The notes below the pieces were generated by a model. It ran no database searches, had not been told where the DNA came from, and worked only from the letters and a program-made list of their open reading frames with translations. Shown in pieces: positions 45,730-56,800 of a DNA stretch of 64,000 nucleotides. Source of the DNA: Blastomussa wellsi (lineage: Eukaryota > Cnidaria > Anthozoa > Scleractinia > Plerogyridae); the NCBI GenBank assembly GCA_947652115.1, contig OX393572.1, positions 4,745,066-4,809,065 on the forward strand, written 5' to 3'. The position numbers were made by a program, and so were the translations under genes. Every line of letters begins with the position of its first letter. Positions within the stretch are counted from its first letter, which is position 1.

Positions 45730-46854
45730 TTAGCACTTATACAGAAATTTCTTAACACTGGGATCTAGATTCCTTTTGGAATGGCTTGGAATTCCTGGCG
45801 GCGCGTAGCTATGAAAATCAGTTTCTTCCACAATGCCTTCCTCGTGCGTCGCTCGATCGTCAACATACAGAGATAGATAGCTTCCCTGGATTATTCTGAA
45901 CATTTCCGAGCCAGGTTCTTTCCAGAAAACTTGAATATGGCTTCGTCCCTTGGATTGCTTGTGCAGAGCTTCAATGTAATATTTCCTAGAGGATTTAAGC
46001 TCGATTTTTCTCGAAACTTGAATTGGGTATTTTTTGTAATTATACGGCGTTGTCCAAGCTGCGCCACTCGCCGAATACACTGCAGAAATCAACCGGGATT
46101 TCTTCGGATTGCTGTCGGTGCTCAACCATAGCTCCGAGGTGTCATCGGAAGTGATCGCGAACTCGTAAAAACCCTGTTTTTCCGGATGAATGAATCCGAA
46201 GATTCTTTCTCCGAAGTCGCTTCCGTCCGAGTGTGATCTGAACTGATCCAGAAATGTTCGCACATAAGGAAATCGAGGAAATAATGGCGAATTTCGTAGT
46301 TGTTCAACGTATGGACCGCAAATTCCTTGCCAAGTATGGGCGTTTAGCTTTCCGGCCATGTTCTCTGGAACAACTTGCTCAAAAAAAGCCGAAAGCAATT
46401 CGTGTCCAGTAATCGCGTGCTCTTGTGGAGAGAACGTGACTTTCGCCGTTTTTGTAGAGTCCGGTTCGGGCGTTATGATCACGACTTTTCCATCGCGATC
46501 CGAAGATTCTTCACCTCGTTGCAATTCAATCGGATCGGACTCGGAAGGCGGACTTCGCCTACCCAAGTCAACAGCGAGAACATGAGGTTTTACAGTAGTC
46601 CGTTTGATAGTTGGAGCTTTTGTCATGTTCAGCAGCGTTTCGAAAAATTCATTTTGCTCTTTCAGCAGATGTAGGTCTTTCCTCAATGTCATTGTCGGCG
46701 TGACGCTTTTAAATCCTGAATGTTGAAGAAAATCGTCCCCAGAAAAACTCCGGTGGAGCAGAAAAATCACAATAAATGGAAAAATAATGATAGGCAGAGC
46801 ACACAAACACCAAACCGCGTGCCCTTCTCTTTTTTTGCTATAGCGCGAGACCAT
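45730..46854 (-). CDS. Type II membrane protein with PA14 domain, B4GALNT3/4-like N-terminal region
   Basis: A single open frame of 374 codons from ATG (46854; the frame continues upstream only to a GTG). Residues 1-13 are basic and cytosolic (MVSRYSKKREGH). Residues 14-34 form one membrane anchor (WCLCALPIIIFPFIVIFLLH). Then comes a Ser/Pro-rich stem, and from about residue 165 a PA14 domain: FGERIFGFIHPEKQGFYEF, AITSDDTSELWLS, then KYYIEALHKQSKGRSHIQ and VFWKEPG. This order matches the PA14 part of Golgi beta-1,4-N-acetylgalactosaminyltransferases 3/4, but the protein stops before any glycosyltransferase domain (vertebrate B4GALNT3 is about 1,000 residues). A poly(A) signal lies 90 bp after the stop. 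It probably binds glycans in the Golgi or on the surface; function unproven. Confidence 0.82.
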   Translation of the reverse strand: MVSRYSKKREGHAVWCLCALPIIIFPFIVIFLLHRSFSGDDFLQHSGFKSVTPTMTLRKDLHLLKEQNEFFETLLNMTKAPTIKRTTVKPHVLAVDLGRRSPPSESDPIELQRGEESSDRDGKVVIITPEPDSTKTAKVTFSPQEHAITGHELLSAFFEQVVPENMAGKLNAHTWQGICGPYVEQLRNSPLFPRFPYVRTFLDQFRSHSDGSDFGERIFGFIHPEKQGFYEFAITSDDTSELWLSTDSNPKKSRLISAVYSASGAAWTTPYNYKKYPIQVSRKIELKSSRKYYIEALHKQSKGRSHIQVFWKEPGSEMFRIIQGSYLSLYVDDRATHEEGIVEETDFHSYAPPGIPSHSKRNLDPSVKKFLYKC

Positions 46855-47579
46855 CGCAATATATCGCAGTTTTCTCCACACAGAACGTAGGTAATTCCTC
46901 GCCAGCCTGCTCACCTCGATTCTGTACCTGGAAAAACTCCCCTCCTACCCTCGGACGCCATTTTAAAGGTTGTAAAGCGATGTTACTAGAAATTGCGAAT
47001 GTAGTACAAAACGATGTAGTTGAATTCCCTTCATTGCTTCCAACGAATTTTACATCAAAAGGCGTTTTCTTTCGTTGCTTGGTCAAATGAATTTGCAAAT
47101 CACTCGAGCGTATGAGCGAGCCGACCTGCATTATGCATGAAGAAGCTGTTTTGAATTGTGCTTCTTTGCACCAGTGAACTACTTTATGCATCGTAAAAAA
47201 TGGAATTCTAAAGAAGGCTTTTGATAGGTTGTTTTACCTCGCACATTGGAAGTGAAATCAAACGCATCGTTTTAAACGCAGATTCATTTCACGCTTCACG
47301 CTATACAAAACGCACGGTTTACGCTCTCACAGTTACACTTATTAATTAGCGCAGATGGTCTTGTCTAGAAACGCTATTGCAGAACCACAAATCAAAAACG
47401 TATGCAAACATTGGAGAGCTCGTGGCTTTTGCAGTTCCTATGTAAGCCGGTAGAACATAAATTCATTCCTAAAAGAGAACTAATCACAAATATTCCTTTT
47501 CTTCGACCATTTCAACTTTAGAAGAAAAAGAAAACAAACGGCGGTTATAAACATTATCAACAGACAACGCATGGTAAAA

Positions 47580-48145
47580 ACTTTTATAAACTTGACATTT
47601 CGTGTTCTTCAACATACATCTTCAGAAGTGACGGTTATAACAGTTAAAAAACATTTAAAAATACAAAAATAAAGCGAAGTACTGGTGACTAGCTAGCTAA
47701 AAACAATGAGAAAATTGATACTTCCGATAGTAGATTCTAACAGTAGAAATTTAAAATAAGGAAACAGCTTCTCACTTCCAATGTTTTCATTAAGTGAGGG
47801 TTTTAAGTCACTGATTAATAGCGTGTCTTTAATTTTACACTGCAAGTCGGACTTTTCAGTAGCGAGGATTTCAAAATGGTCCCATTTGATGTTGTGACCT
47901 TAGAAATTGCATGGTCAGCAACCGCGGAGGCGCGACCATTTTGAGTGAGAGCCTTGAAATGTTCGGTCTTTCTGTCATGTAATCGTCGCTTAGTTTTACC
48001 GACGTAGAAGGAATCACAGTCCCAACAATTAGCCTTGTACACCACTTTTGATCTTTGAGAGCGGCTAAAACGATCTTTGTATGGAAAGAAAGAGTTGACC
48101 CTACAAGTGTTTTGAAAAATAACCTTAAGATTGACAAATCCATAA
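47580..48145 (-). mobile_element. Penelope-like element remnant (family 2) with GIY-YIG part and hammerhead-like motif
   Basis: The frame runs from about 48130 to a stop at 47815. It reads CRVNSFFPYKDRFSRSQRS, then VVYKANCWDCDSFYVGK and TKRRLHDRKTEHFKALT, the Cys pair plus GIY-YIG core of Penelope-like endonucleases. The reverse transcriptase is absent. A hammerhead-like motif lies 3' of it at 47588-47633. It belongs to a different family from the 36-kb copy. Confidence 0.8.
47588..47633 (-). ncRNA. Hammerhead-ribozyme-like motif of Penelope-like family 2
   Basis: On the minus strand: CACTT, core CTGAAGA (a proper CUGANGA), helix II around GTATGTTGAAGAACAC, core GAAATGTC, then AAGTTT. ACTT/AAGT can form stem I. 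Stem III would be the short A-T/G-T form. Inferred from motif only. Confidence 0.5.
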
Positions 48146-48884
48146 AATTAACTAATCACGCTTAAAATCACAATTCACGGATTCATTTCACGCTTCACGC
48201 TATGCAAAACGCACGGTTTACGCTCTCGCAGCTACAGTTACACATATCAATTAGCGCGGATACCTTATAGGTCTTATCTGGTAACGCGATTACAGAACCA
48301 CAAATCAAAAACGTATGAAAACATTGGAGGGCTGTTGCATGGCTTTGCAGTTCCTTTGTAAGCCGGTAGAGCATAAATTTATCCCTAAAAGAGAACTAAC
48401 CAATAATTAAGAGAGGAGCTTAGAAATTGGAAAAATGTCTGATGATTAATATTTAAGGAATAGTGAATGAAAGGTTAACAACCGTTAACTAGTCAATAGA
48501 TCTTATATTCGCTTGGGCAGGTTTCTTCCAATTACAGACCAGCTGATATCTCTGGAGAATTGTTCTGTTATCCATCTAAAAATGATTCGTTCATATACAC
48601 TTAACAGTTTGAAGATTTGAAAGCAATAATTCTCGAGAGTATCATCATTTCTTCTGCAAAGGGACAACTAACTGCCCAAGCGAATAAGGTCCATTGAATT
48701 TTGTGTTAACGGGTACTTAGACCGCTTCGCGCGCTACCAAGAGCATTGGTATGAAAATTACAAGGTCATATATTTAATTCCCATTGAAACTAGATTTTAT
48801 CACGCTTTTTCAACTCGCTTATGTTGTTCACTCAAATTATTTTAAGTCTGTGGATAAAACTACAGTATGTGACCATTTTAGGGA

Positions 48885-49140
48885 GACATGGTGGCTAAAT
48901 GGTTAGTGCGCTGGACTCCGGATCTGACGGTCCGGGGTACTGCGTTGCGTTCTTGGGCAAGACACTTTACTCTCACAGTGCCTCTTTTAAGCCAAGTGTA
49001 TGAATGGGTACCGGCGAATTTACTGCTGGGGGTAACCCTGCGATGGACTTGCATCCCATCCAGGAGGGGGGGGGGGGGGGGGAGTAGCGATAAGCTACAG
49101 CCTGATGGGTCACTAGTCTCGTATGCAGACTTAACCTTTG
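48885..49140 (+). repeat. Best SINE copy, tRNA-like head present
   Basis: It starts with tggtggctaaatggttagtg, which is an A-box-like RNA polymerase III promoter, then gcgctggactccggatctg, followed by the shared body: gcgttcttgggcaagacact, gtgtatgaatgggtacc, ggggtaaccctgcgatgg, catcccatccaggag, a run of about 20 G, and gataagctacagcctgatgg. This copy is intergenic. The others in this window are at 10.9, 16.9, 26.0, 31.1 and 34.9 kb. Confidence 0.75.
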
Positions 49141-49429
49141 GCGAAAAAGTGGTGACGAGAGGTGCATGGGGACATTTTACGGCGTCAACACTGAATAAAA
49201 GATTAGTCTCGATTGAGAAGACTTTTACATTTCTCAGTATAAAACTAAAACAGAATTTGGCCTATAACGGGCCCTTGGACTTCAGAAGTCACCAATGAGG
49301 TTACGCTGTTCTGGCTCTATGCATGCACAGAGTGCATGTTTAGAATACTTCTGCAATCCTTACACTATTCTCCTCCTCGATCGTGTATTGTGATCGTCCG
49401 GGTGAGGGTAGTCCTGAGAAGGAATGCTG

Positions 49430-49990
49430 TCGGTGACAGTGACTGACGTTTCGAACATGCACCTGAGAGGAAGTCATCATCAGAGTCATGTAAAGAGTTG
49501 TTTGTCAGTCAAATGTTATCAGTCGGGTTCGTGAAAACGGATTGGTCAGGATGTCATTGGCTGTAAGACTCGAGTAGTTGATGTCGTCGGTCGTGATTAG
49601 TCGGTTTCGATCCGTCGGTAAAGTTAGGTCGTTCTATTCGGTCTGTTTGTTTTGTCCATGTCGTGAATAAATCGTTTGTACGGTGCCGGTAGTTGTTTAC
49701 TTCTGTTGAGAGGATTCTTTCTAAGTTAGTAAACCAGCTTTCCAAAGTCAGTCGTTGAAAATAGTTAGTGCTGTAGGTCAAACAGTAAGCAGAGTCCCAG
49801 TCGATATTGTGGTTCGTAAGTCGACGGTGCTCAGCAACGTGATTATTGACGTCATAGTTCCTCGTCGCTCCTTTGTGTTCAGGCAGTCTTGTGTTGAGGT
49901 TCCTACCAGTCTCTCCGATGTAAGAGGCTGCATTCTCCTCCTCTTCCACAAAAATTATAAACCTACAAGGAGTCGACCCTATAGTGCTAC
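49430..49990 (-). mobile_element. Penelope-like element remnant (family 3) with GIY-YIG part and hammerhead-like motif
   Basis: The frame at 49949-49554 contains ASYIGETGRNLNTRLPEHK, NNHVAEHRRLTNHNIDWDS and LTLESWFTNLE, all standard for the endonuclease end of Penelope-like elements (Tyr-Ile-Gly, Arg, Glu and His conserved). The upstream part is lost or out of frame. A hammerhead-like motif follows at 49437-49490. Confidence 0.82.
49437..49490 (-). ncRNA. Hammerhead-ribozyme-like motif of Penelope-like family 3
   Basis: On the minus strand: TGACT, core CTGATGA, a helix II region (GACTTCCTCTCAGG...GTTC), core GAAACGTC, then AGTCA. Stem I TGACT/AGTCA is a perfect 5 bp. Stem III is the loopless ACGT. 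Both catalytic boxes match the hammerhead consensus; helix II looks partly decayed. Confidence 0.6.
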
Positions 49991-52009
49991 AGTTCTTCAG
50001 AGAACATATAACTGACGCAATCTAAGGGAAATCCGCTGAGAGCTGTCCGAAGGGTGGGGCCAAAATGAAGATGGGCCCTTTTCCTCTCGGTATAAGAAAG
50101 GCATGGTCCGAGAATTATTGCTCTACGGGACCGCGGCCAAACGCTAAAAACAAGAAAAGTACTGGAAAGATAAGGTTTTGAAAAAAAACAGCTTTTTATT
50201 TTCGGTGACACTACGCGCGCAATTTCATATTTGGCGCCCAGGCTTATCTTTCAGTCCGGGTTGAAATTTGCCATGCAATCGCAACAATATTTCACCCTAC
50301 CCCACCCCACTGGGCTGAAATTCGCCACGTAATTACCCCGTAACTAAACTTTTCAGGGCTTTATTAAAACAGTTCTGAGTACTTTAAAACGCCAAAATGC
50401 AAACTTGTCGACGCCATTGTCAGTGGTTTGGTCGGGCGCAGAGCATTAAAAAAGCAGACACTCGTTTACTTGAAAAAAAAAATGGAAAAGGGCCATGCAG
50501 CTAAAACAAATATTTACACTCAGCAACTATTTTATATGCCCTTTGCTACCTTCAATTCCGGCATCGCAAATTATATCACCCAAAAAGAAAGAGGCGTTTG
50601 CCGCGGTCGACATGCACAGGTCAATTTACCGGTGTGTACTGAGGCCGCAAAAGCCTGAGAACAAACGAGAACAAACATACAAACTATCTTCAAATCTTGT
50701 AGTTAGCATATTTTTATTGTATTTTTCGCCTTCTTGCAAAAATGAACTTTTACAAACATGACTAATGTATATAATTTAAACTTTGAAAAGAGGCTATAAT
50801 CTTCATTCATATTTTTCACACACGTATAGAAGGTTATGTATATAATGTCGCGATCGCACTCTATAACAAGCAGAAATAAAACATAGTATTTAATAGCCGG
50901 TCAACATTTCTACATGCGTATTTTTAAAGTACATATAAACGTATGCATGTCTCGAAGTACAAGAACATACTTGTCTCATTCTACAACTACCTACTATAAT
51001 TTATACTTAAAATGGGAATAGCATTTATTAGAGTGAACAAAACTCTAAATTCACTTATTCCACGCTCTCTACCGTTGAATACAAATTGAAATATGATTTT
51101 ACTATTATACTCTAAAATACTCGGTACTAAGAGGATAATATTAAGACTATTAAATAATTTCAGGCTCTCCGTTTTCACGTTTTGTAGTCTGTTATCTTGA
51201 AATATGACGGCTCGAAAAAGTTTCTCGCATGCACGAGACGGATGTTTTTTACGAAATCTAGAGAAAAGCAAAAAAAAAAAAAAATGGTAAAACGATTTAG
51301 ATAGAACGAGAACCGACATTTACGCTTCCAGACCATAACCGTTAGCTTAATCCTCGATTTTCCCCGCGTCGATTAATCCGCAATTTCTTCTCTGTCTTGA
51401 ACTACTTAAACAAATTTTCATAAAATACCAGCAGAGACAGTTGTCAGGAAAAGATTGATAACGCCTCTCAGAGACCAAAGCAGCGAAACTATATCGTTCA
51501 GTTTGTGACAATAATTATTGCTGAGAAAAAAACAAACTCTACGAGCTATTTTTATCTTGGGTTATGTGTTGCTTTGCTTTCTAGTCAACCCGCGTCAATA
51601 ATGTAAAAGTATCAATTATCACTTCTGTGACCACAAATGAGTAATTTATTTTTCTCGTGGGTACACCTTTCTTAAAAACTCAGTCGTCGTTGTTATATAC
51701 AAACGAATCTTTATATCGTCTTCGACGATGGAAATCAAAGAGAGTAGAAATTTTAGCTCTTAGAGTTTATAACTATTTCTCTTCATGTGTTTTGATCCAA
51801 GAAAATTTGCTTATTGATTTTAATCAAGAAAAAAAATTCAGTTCCCTTCGGCAGTACAGTAAATCAGCTAACAATTATCATATCGTTGCAATTAACCCTT
51901 TAAGCTTCACTGCCAGCACTCAAATTATCCTAACGTTTGTTAATTTTTTCCCCTAGTGGTCAAATTTGGGAGAATTTGCTTGACAATCGATTTTGCATTG
52001 TTCGTTTCT

Positions 52010-52015
52010 TTTATT
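52010..52015 (-). terminator. Candidate poly(A) signal of the DMRT gene
   Basis: AATAAA on the minus strand, about 170 bp after the stop codon. Confidence 0.4.
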
Positions 52016-52181
52016 CGCCTAACCTGTGCGCTTAAATTCCACTGGTTTTGTGAGGAAAAAATTCCGCGTTGATCACATGACTTAGAGGATTAATGCAGGC
52101 CATTTTTGTAAGAAATAACTGATACTTAATGATACAATTTAACTTATGTTCTTACAAGAAAATATTTCAACGAACATCATG

Positions 52182-53819
52182 CTATTTGTGGAGCTTTTGC
52201 CCGCAGAAGGCACAAAAATTGTCCTCGCAGTTTGCTTTTCGACCGCATTTTGTGCAAAAATGCACCAACACGGATTTTTCCTCCCCTTTGGGAGAACTTG
52301 AGCTAGCGCTAATGCTGTTCGGCGTTGAAGCCAAGACGGCGTCCATGGAGAAAGGATAACCGCTAACCTGTGGTTTGGGCTTGAGTAATGGCGGCGGTGG
52401 CGGGTAGGGGCAGCCGGGACTTAGTGGGGGGCGGGGGAAAGTATGCGAGAAAGGCTCCGGCTTTCGAAAGAGCGGCGTTGCTTGAAAGTGTAGAGCTGGA
52501 TGAATTGTTGCTGGCGATGCACCGATGCTGCCAATTACAGGTACTGGCATGGGCAAAGGGAATTGTTTCTTTTCCTTATTTTGAAGCAAGCACTCTATAG
52601 CTTGAACCACGTTTCCTCCGCAGCCTTGAAGGACTAACTCGAGCACGCTTCGGCACTGACTCGGAAACGCTCGCATTAACAACACGAGTGGATCCTGTTG
52701 AAGTTTTCTTCCCACGTTCGGGCTTTCTGGAGTTCGGGGCATCTTCGGGTGAAGTCGGAGAACGTCTATTTCGTCTTGTTGCATTTCTCCGTTGATCTTC
52801 CTCTTCGGAGACTGAATAGGAGTTCCGTTTTCGCTCGGTGTAATCTTGGTGACTTCTTCTTCATCTTCCGGTGTTTTCTCCGGTTCGGTTTTTATTCGTA
52901 TACCGTCGATTATCGTCGGTTCAGGTTCGGCAGGCTGTTCTGGTGTAGAATCGGCGTGTTCCTCGGATGCTGTCGGCGACAGTTGCTGATCGATACCTTC
53001 ATCTATGAATTGGCGACAAAGAAGAAGGAAAATAAATTAGCCCTTGGTATTAATTTAGCATTATTAAACGTTCAAGGAAAACAAAAATAAGTTTATTCTC
53101 CATTACAGAAAACAAAATGCGTAGTTAACTGGGTTATATTTGGGTCTAGACCGTCTAGACTAGCAGGGACCAGAGTCGGTTAATTTTCATTCGTCGAGAA
53201 AAAGATTATTCCGGTGAGGCAACGACCGAGCTGCGAAGATTTCAAAGTTGAAAGACCCGATAGCTTAAGCTTTTCACTGGGACAACATCAGCCATTCTGA
53301 CGGTCTCCTGGATTTATCAAAAGATCAACCGATCGCTAATTTTCATTTGCATGACGTTTGTGCTTTAATGACAACAAATTGCTGCTGTTTGCGTGTATAA
53401 GAATTTATTTTCAGCTTTAATAATTAATGAACGACTGAAAGCAAACCTTCATAATCTGTGTCACTATCGTTCCTTCCATGTATCGTGGACATAGAATTTA
53501 GCACCATTGAAGGTCTTTGATAAACATCATCTCCAAGCCCCTTGCCTACTTGCTCCTTGTCCCCGTCCTTTGGCCCCATTTTGTAGGCCATCTCTGAGTT
53601 CTTTCTCTGTTGCCGCAAAAGGGCCACACGAGCGGCCGTTATTCGCTGGCGCTCAGCGATGAGAAGACATTTAGAGCATGTACAGTCTCTCCATCTACAG
53701 TAGTGTTTGTGTCCCTTCAGCCAAGACAAAGCGCCATGGTTACGGCAGCGCGCGCATTTTGGAATGCGATGGTACAAGGCACTACCCGGCGAGGGTACCC
53801 TAGGAATAATTTCACTCAT
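52182..53819 (-). CDS. DM-domain (doublesex/mab-3) transcription factor with DMA domain and C-terminal zinc ribbon
   Basis: Two coding exons: 53819-53447 and 53002-52182 (397 residues, phase-1 intron of 444 bp). The DM domain is at about residues 20-75 ([20 protein letters not shown], then [11 protein letters not shown]), with all Cys and His of both intertwined zinc sites; it binds DNA in the minor groove. The DMA domain is at about 228-265 ([20 protein letters not shown], then [12 protein letters not shown]), as in the DMRT3/4/5 group. In between is an acidic linker with IKTE, a possible SUMO site, and SPKRK. The last 25 residues form a zinc ribbon (FCTKCGRK...FCAFCGQK), which I do not recall in vertebrate DMRT proteins. 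The start ATG lies just after an acceptor-like sequence, so an upstream leader exon is likely. Role: nuclear regulator, in other animals of sex or neural development. Confidence 0.93.
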
Positions 53820-53849
53820 CCTATAAGACAACCAAGAGAATACAGTTAA

Positions 53850-56800
53850 AGCTTCAATATCTAGTCAACGTAATCCAACCAGTTTTTTATGTTGTTAAAA
53901 GCGTGGGACGATCTATGTATTTTACAAGTGTGGGAAAAATTCTTTGTACAGGATTAAGCGACCGTTAATCGCAAGTGGGCGCATATTTAAATACAATTGT
54001 GCACGAATCAGATTTAAAACAATTACCAACTCGGGGAAACCACAGACATCTTTGTCGTCTCTATATAAATATCCTAATAAACCTTCCGTCAATTTCATTT
54101 CAGGTCTAAGCATGCACATTCCTATACTCTGAGATCATTCCTTTTCTACTTTCAGTGCATTCTCCTCATAGATTGCCATATCGTCTCCTTTAATATCAGT
54201 TCTGAGAATTTGGTCGTTTATCAAGACAAGTTATCATTTTCTTTAATCAAAACCTGCAAGATATTAGGCGCGGTTACACGGGACATTTTTACCGCGATAA
54301 ACGAGCCTTTTACCTCGGTAAACTGTATTTAGCGAGTGTGCTCAACATTTCGCGAGGTAAATTTCCCGAGGGATATTTTCATGGGTGTGTCAAAAAGATC
54401 AAACGAAACGCCCATGACATTGAACGTGGTAATTAGCAATGGTGTTTTGATGCCCAAGGTAAAAGAGCAAATCACGATGCTGCGTTTAGCATTAACATTG
54501 CTTTTACCTCGAAGGTCTTAATCGCGTGTAACCACTGGTTAACCCGATAAGCTGAAACCCAAGTGTGATGTACCGCGGGAAAAAAACATGGGAAATGCCA
54601 TTTACCGTGGTGTGTGTAGCCGCAACTATTGATATTGCGAAGAGAAATTGATTGTCGATCATTCCTCTTCAAGACGTTTCGCCTTATTCGAACAGTTATG
54701 GCACTTGATCCCTTGAAGCTTTTTACACAGTAATCTTCAGTGCTTGAAAGTTACGATTTTACTTAGGGCCAAAGTTGATTACGTAATCTAGCCTTAGCAC
54801 GTGGGACCTTAAGAAACTGCAATAATATAAATGTTGCTATTGTACCGAAATATAACGTCATGGATTGGGCGAGCGAGTTCCGTTTTTGGTGAATCTTCGT
54901 CGAAACATTCGAATGGTTTCCGATTTTTTATCGACCAATAAAATATAGCGCCTGCGCCCACAAGAGGATGACGTCAAGTTACCTAGCAACTTCCTTGCCG
55001 AAAACCACGGCCACAGAAAGAAATTTCGCAGAGAAAGCTCTTGAATTTGAACAACGCGAAATTCTCTTTTGTACACGTCTTGTTATCAGCAACGCACAAG
55101 GCTTTAACTTTCTATTATTGCGTATTAAATGCTTGAGAAACACAACAAACACTTCCCCTATTTGGTTGGGAAAAACAAGCTTAAAGAGAAACCATTTTGA
55201 AATAAAAAAATCCATAAATTGGCCACTTGAAAACGAGGGAATCATGAGATAAAATGGACCGGATTGCTCCTATGCGAATATGACGGAAAAAGCATTTCGA
55301 AAATTTGTCTGCTGAAATATTCAACATGTACGGCAAAAGGTTTTACTTAAATTGTAACACAATCATAAAAAATTTCTACAATATGTGCTGAGGAGTGCCT
55401 TTGTTCTAGTTTCCATGTGCATCATGTATTTGTGTCAGCGAAAACACTGTCCTACGGTCTTTGACCCACAAAAGAAATATCAGCTGAAAACTGAAGGTTT
55501 TTCAGCACATTTCCAAAGGGATTTCAGAATTCTCATTCAGTGCAATTCGCACCTTGGGTTCCCGGCCACTTTTAATTCATGGTTGAAATGGTGAAGTTGA
55601 AACTGTTTTGGTTAACGAGTTCCTTCTCAAACGATCAAAAACTAGATCCACTGTTTGCATAAAATATACTGAGTATACTGTGCAAAGAGAAAGCGAAGCT
55701 CATGAACGAACATATGCAAGCAAGAACTTAACGAAAGTCCTGCCCGAGTACAATACAGCAAGAGGTATAATCTTGTATAACTCGAAACCCACTTTTTAGA
55801 AATAAGCTTGGAACAAAAAAATCGTCGCCAAGTAGTTGAGATCATTTGAAATATTGAATGAATTGATTGTCGCAGCAAACTATGAAATACAAACAGTCGA
55901 TTGTTGTTTTGATACACTTTGTACAATCTTTACACATACCATTACCTTACGAGACTAATATACCTAACACAAGATACTTAAAAATGCGCATACGAAAATT
56001 GTAGATTGGCAATAATGTTTGGGAAAGCAGTACGCAGTACGTTGCAAAGAAAACCCTCGTTGGAAATGGCTTTAATTGGGTTCGAGCTGACGGCCTTGGG
56101 CGGCAATACAAGAGTAATGCCAATATGCCATAGAACAACGCCAAAAATCATGCAAACGCGAGATAAGAAATGAACGAAATTCAGAGCTTTCAACTTACAT
56201 TTTGCCAAGTGTCGCAATTCACAATGCAGTCTTTGATGAGTAAATAACTTGGTTGGTTGGACCTGGTAAGGGTAAATAACAGAGCTTGTTTTATAATCAC
56301 TTGCAGTCAACGAAGCGAGCGTGAATAACAACTATCTGCACTGATATTTTGCTCAGTTAACTTGGCTATGATCTCAGCGTGAACACCGCGTAAACAATCG
56401 ATATTGCAAAGCAGGAAATATGACAAAACTCTTTACGAAGTAATGCACAATATTTTTCCGGACTAGCCAACGCAAATATAAATAAAACAGCAAAAATTGT
56501 GATGAAAACTTTACGTCCGAATCAAACTGTGAAGATCGAATTTGCTGCCAGAAAGAAATGTCGTTGGTATAAATTCTTAATCAAAACAATATCGCATCTA
56601 ATCTATTAAAACAGCGCGCTTAATTTTTAAATTTCTTAAAAATGGAATAGCTTATGGACTTGCTGTCTATTAATTATATCCTTTTCGCGTATTAATTTGT
56701 CTTCTGTGCTCTTAAAGAAAAATAGTTGACACCCTTCCTTTTATCTGGCTCCTCATTAAAAACGTACTTGTCAATGCTGTGAGAAATGTCCCAGCCGTGA

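Larger units (their letters stand above)
47281..48402. repeat. Diverged direct repeats flanking a Penelope-like fragment
   Basis: Block 1 (47281-47485) and block 2 (48180-48402) share attcatttcacgcttcacg, aaaacgcacggtttacgctc, accacaaatcaaaaacgtat, gcagttccta/tttgtaagcc and cctaaaagagaactaa in the same order, with scattered substitutions and a few indels. Between them lies the Penelope-like remnant at 47.5-48.15 kb. Confidence 0.75.
46919..52000. other. Repeat-rich spacer between the PA14 gene and DMRT gene
   Basis: Apart from the two Penelope-like remnants, flanking repeats and SINE listed separately, I find no supported gene. The frame of 117 codons ending at 46838 overlaps the PA14 leader and has no family match. 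50.2-51.9 kb is AT-rich and featureless to me. Confidence 0.6.

Noticed and set aside
46838..47191. 117-codon frame upstream of the PA14 gene
   Set aside because: No recognisable domain, overlaps the PA14 leader in another frame, and its composition is not distinctive.
49987..50211. 74-codon minus-strand frame
   Set aside because: No family resemblance and no splice context. The surrounding sequence looks like decayed repeat.
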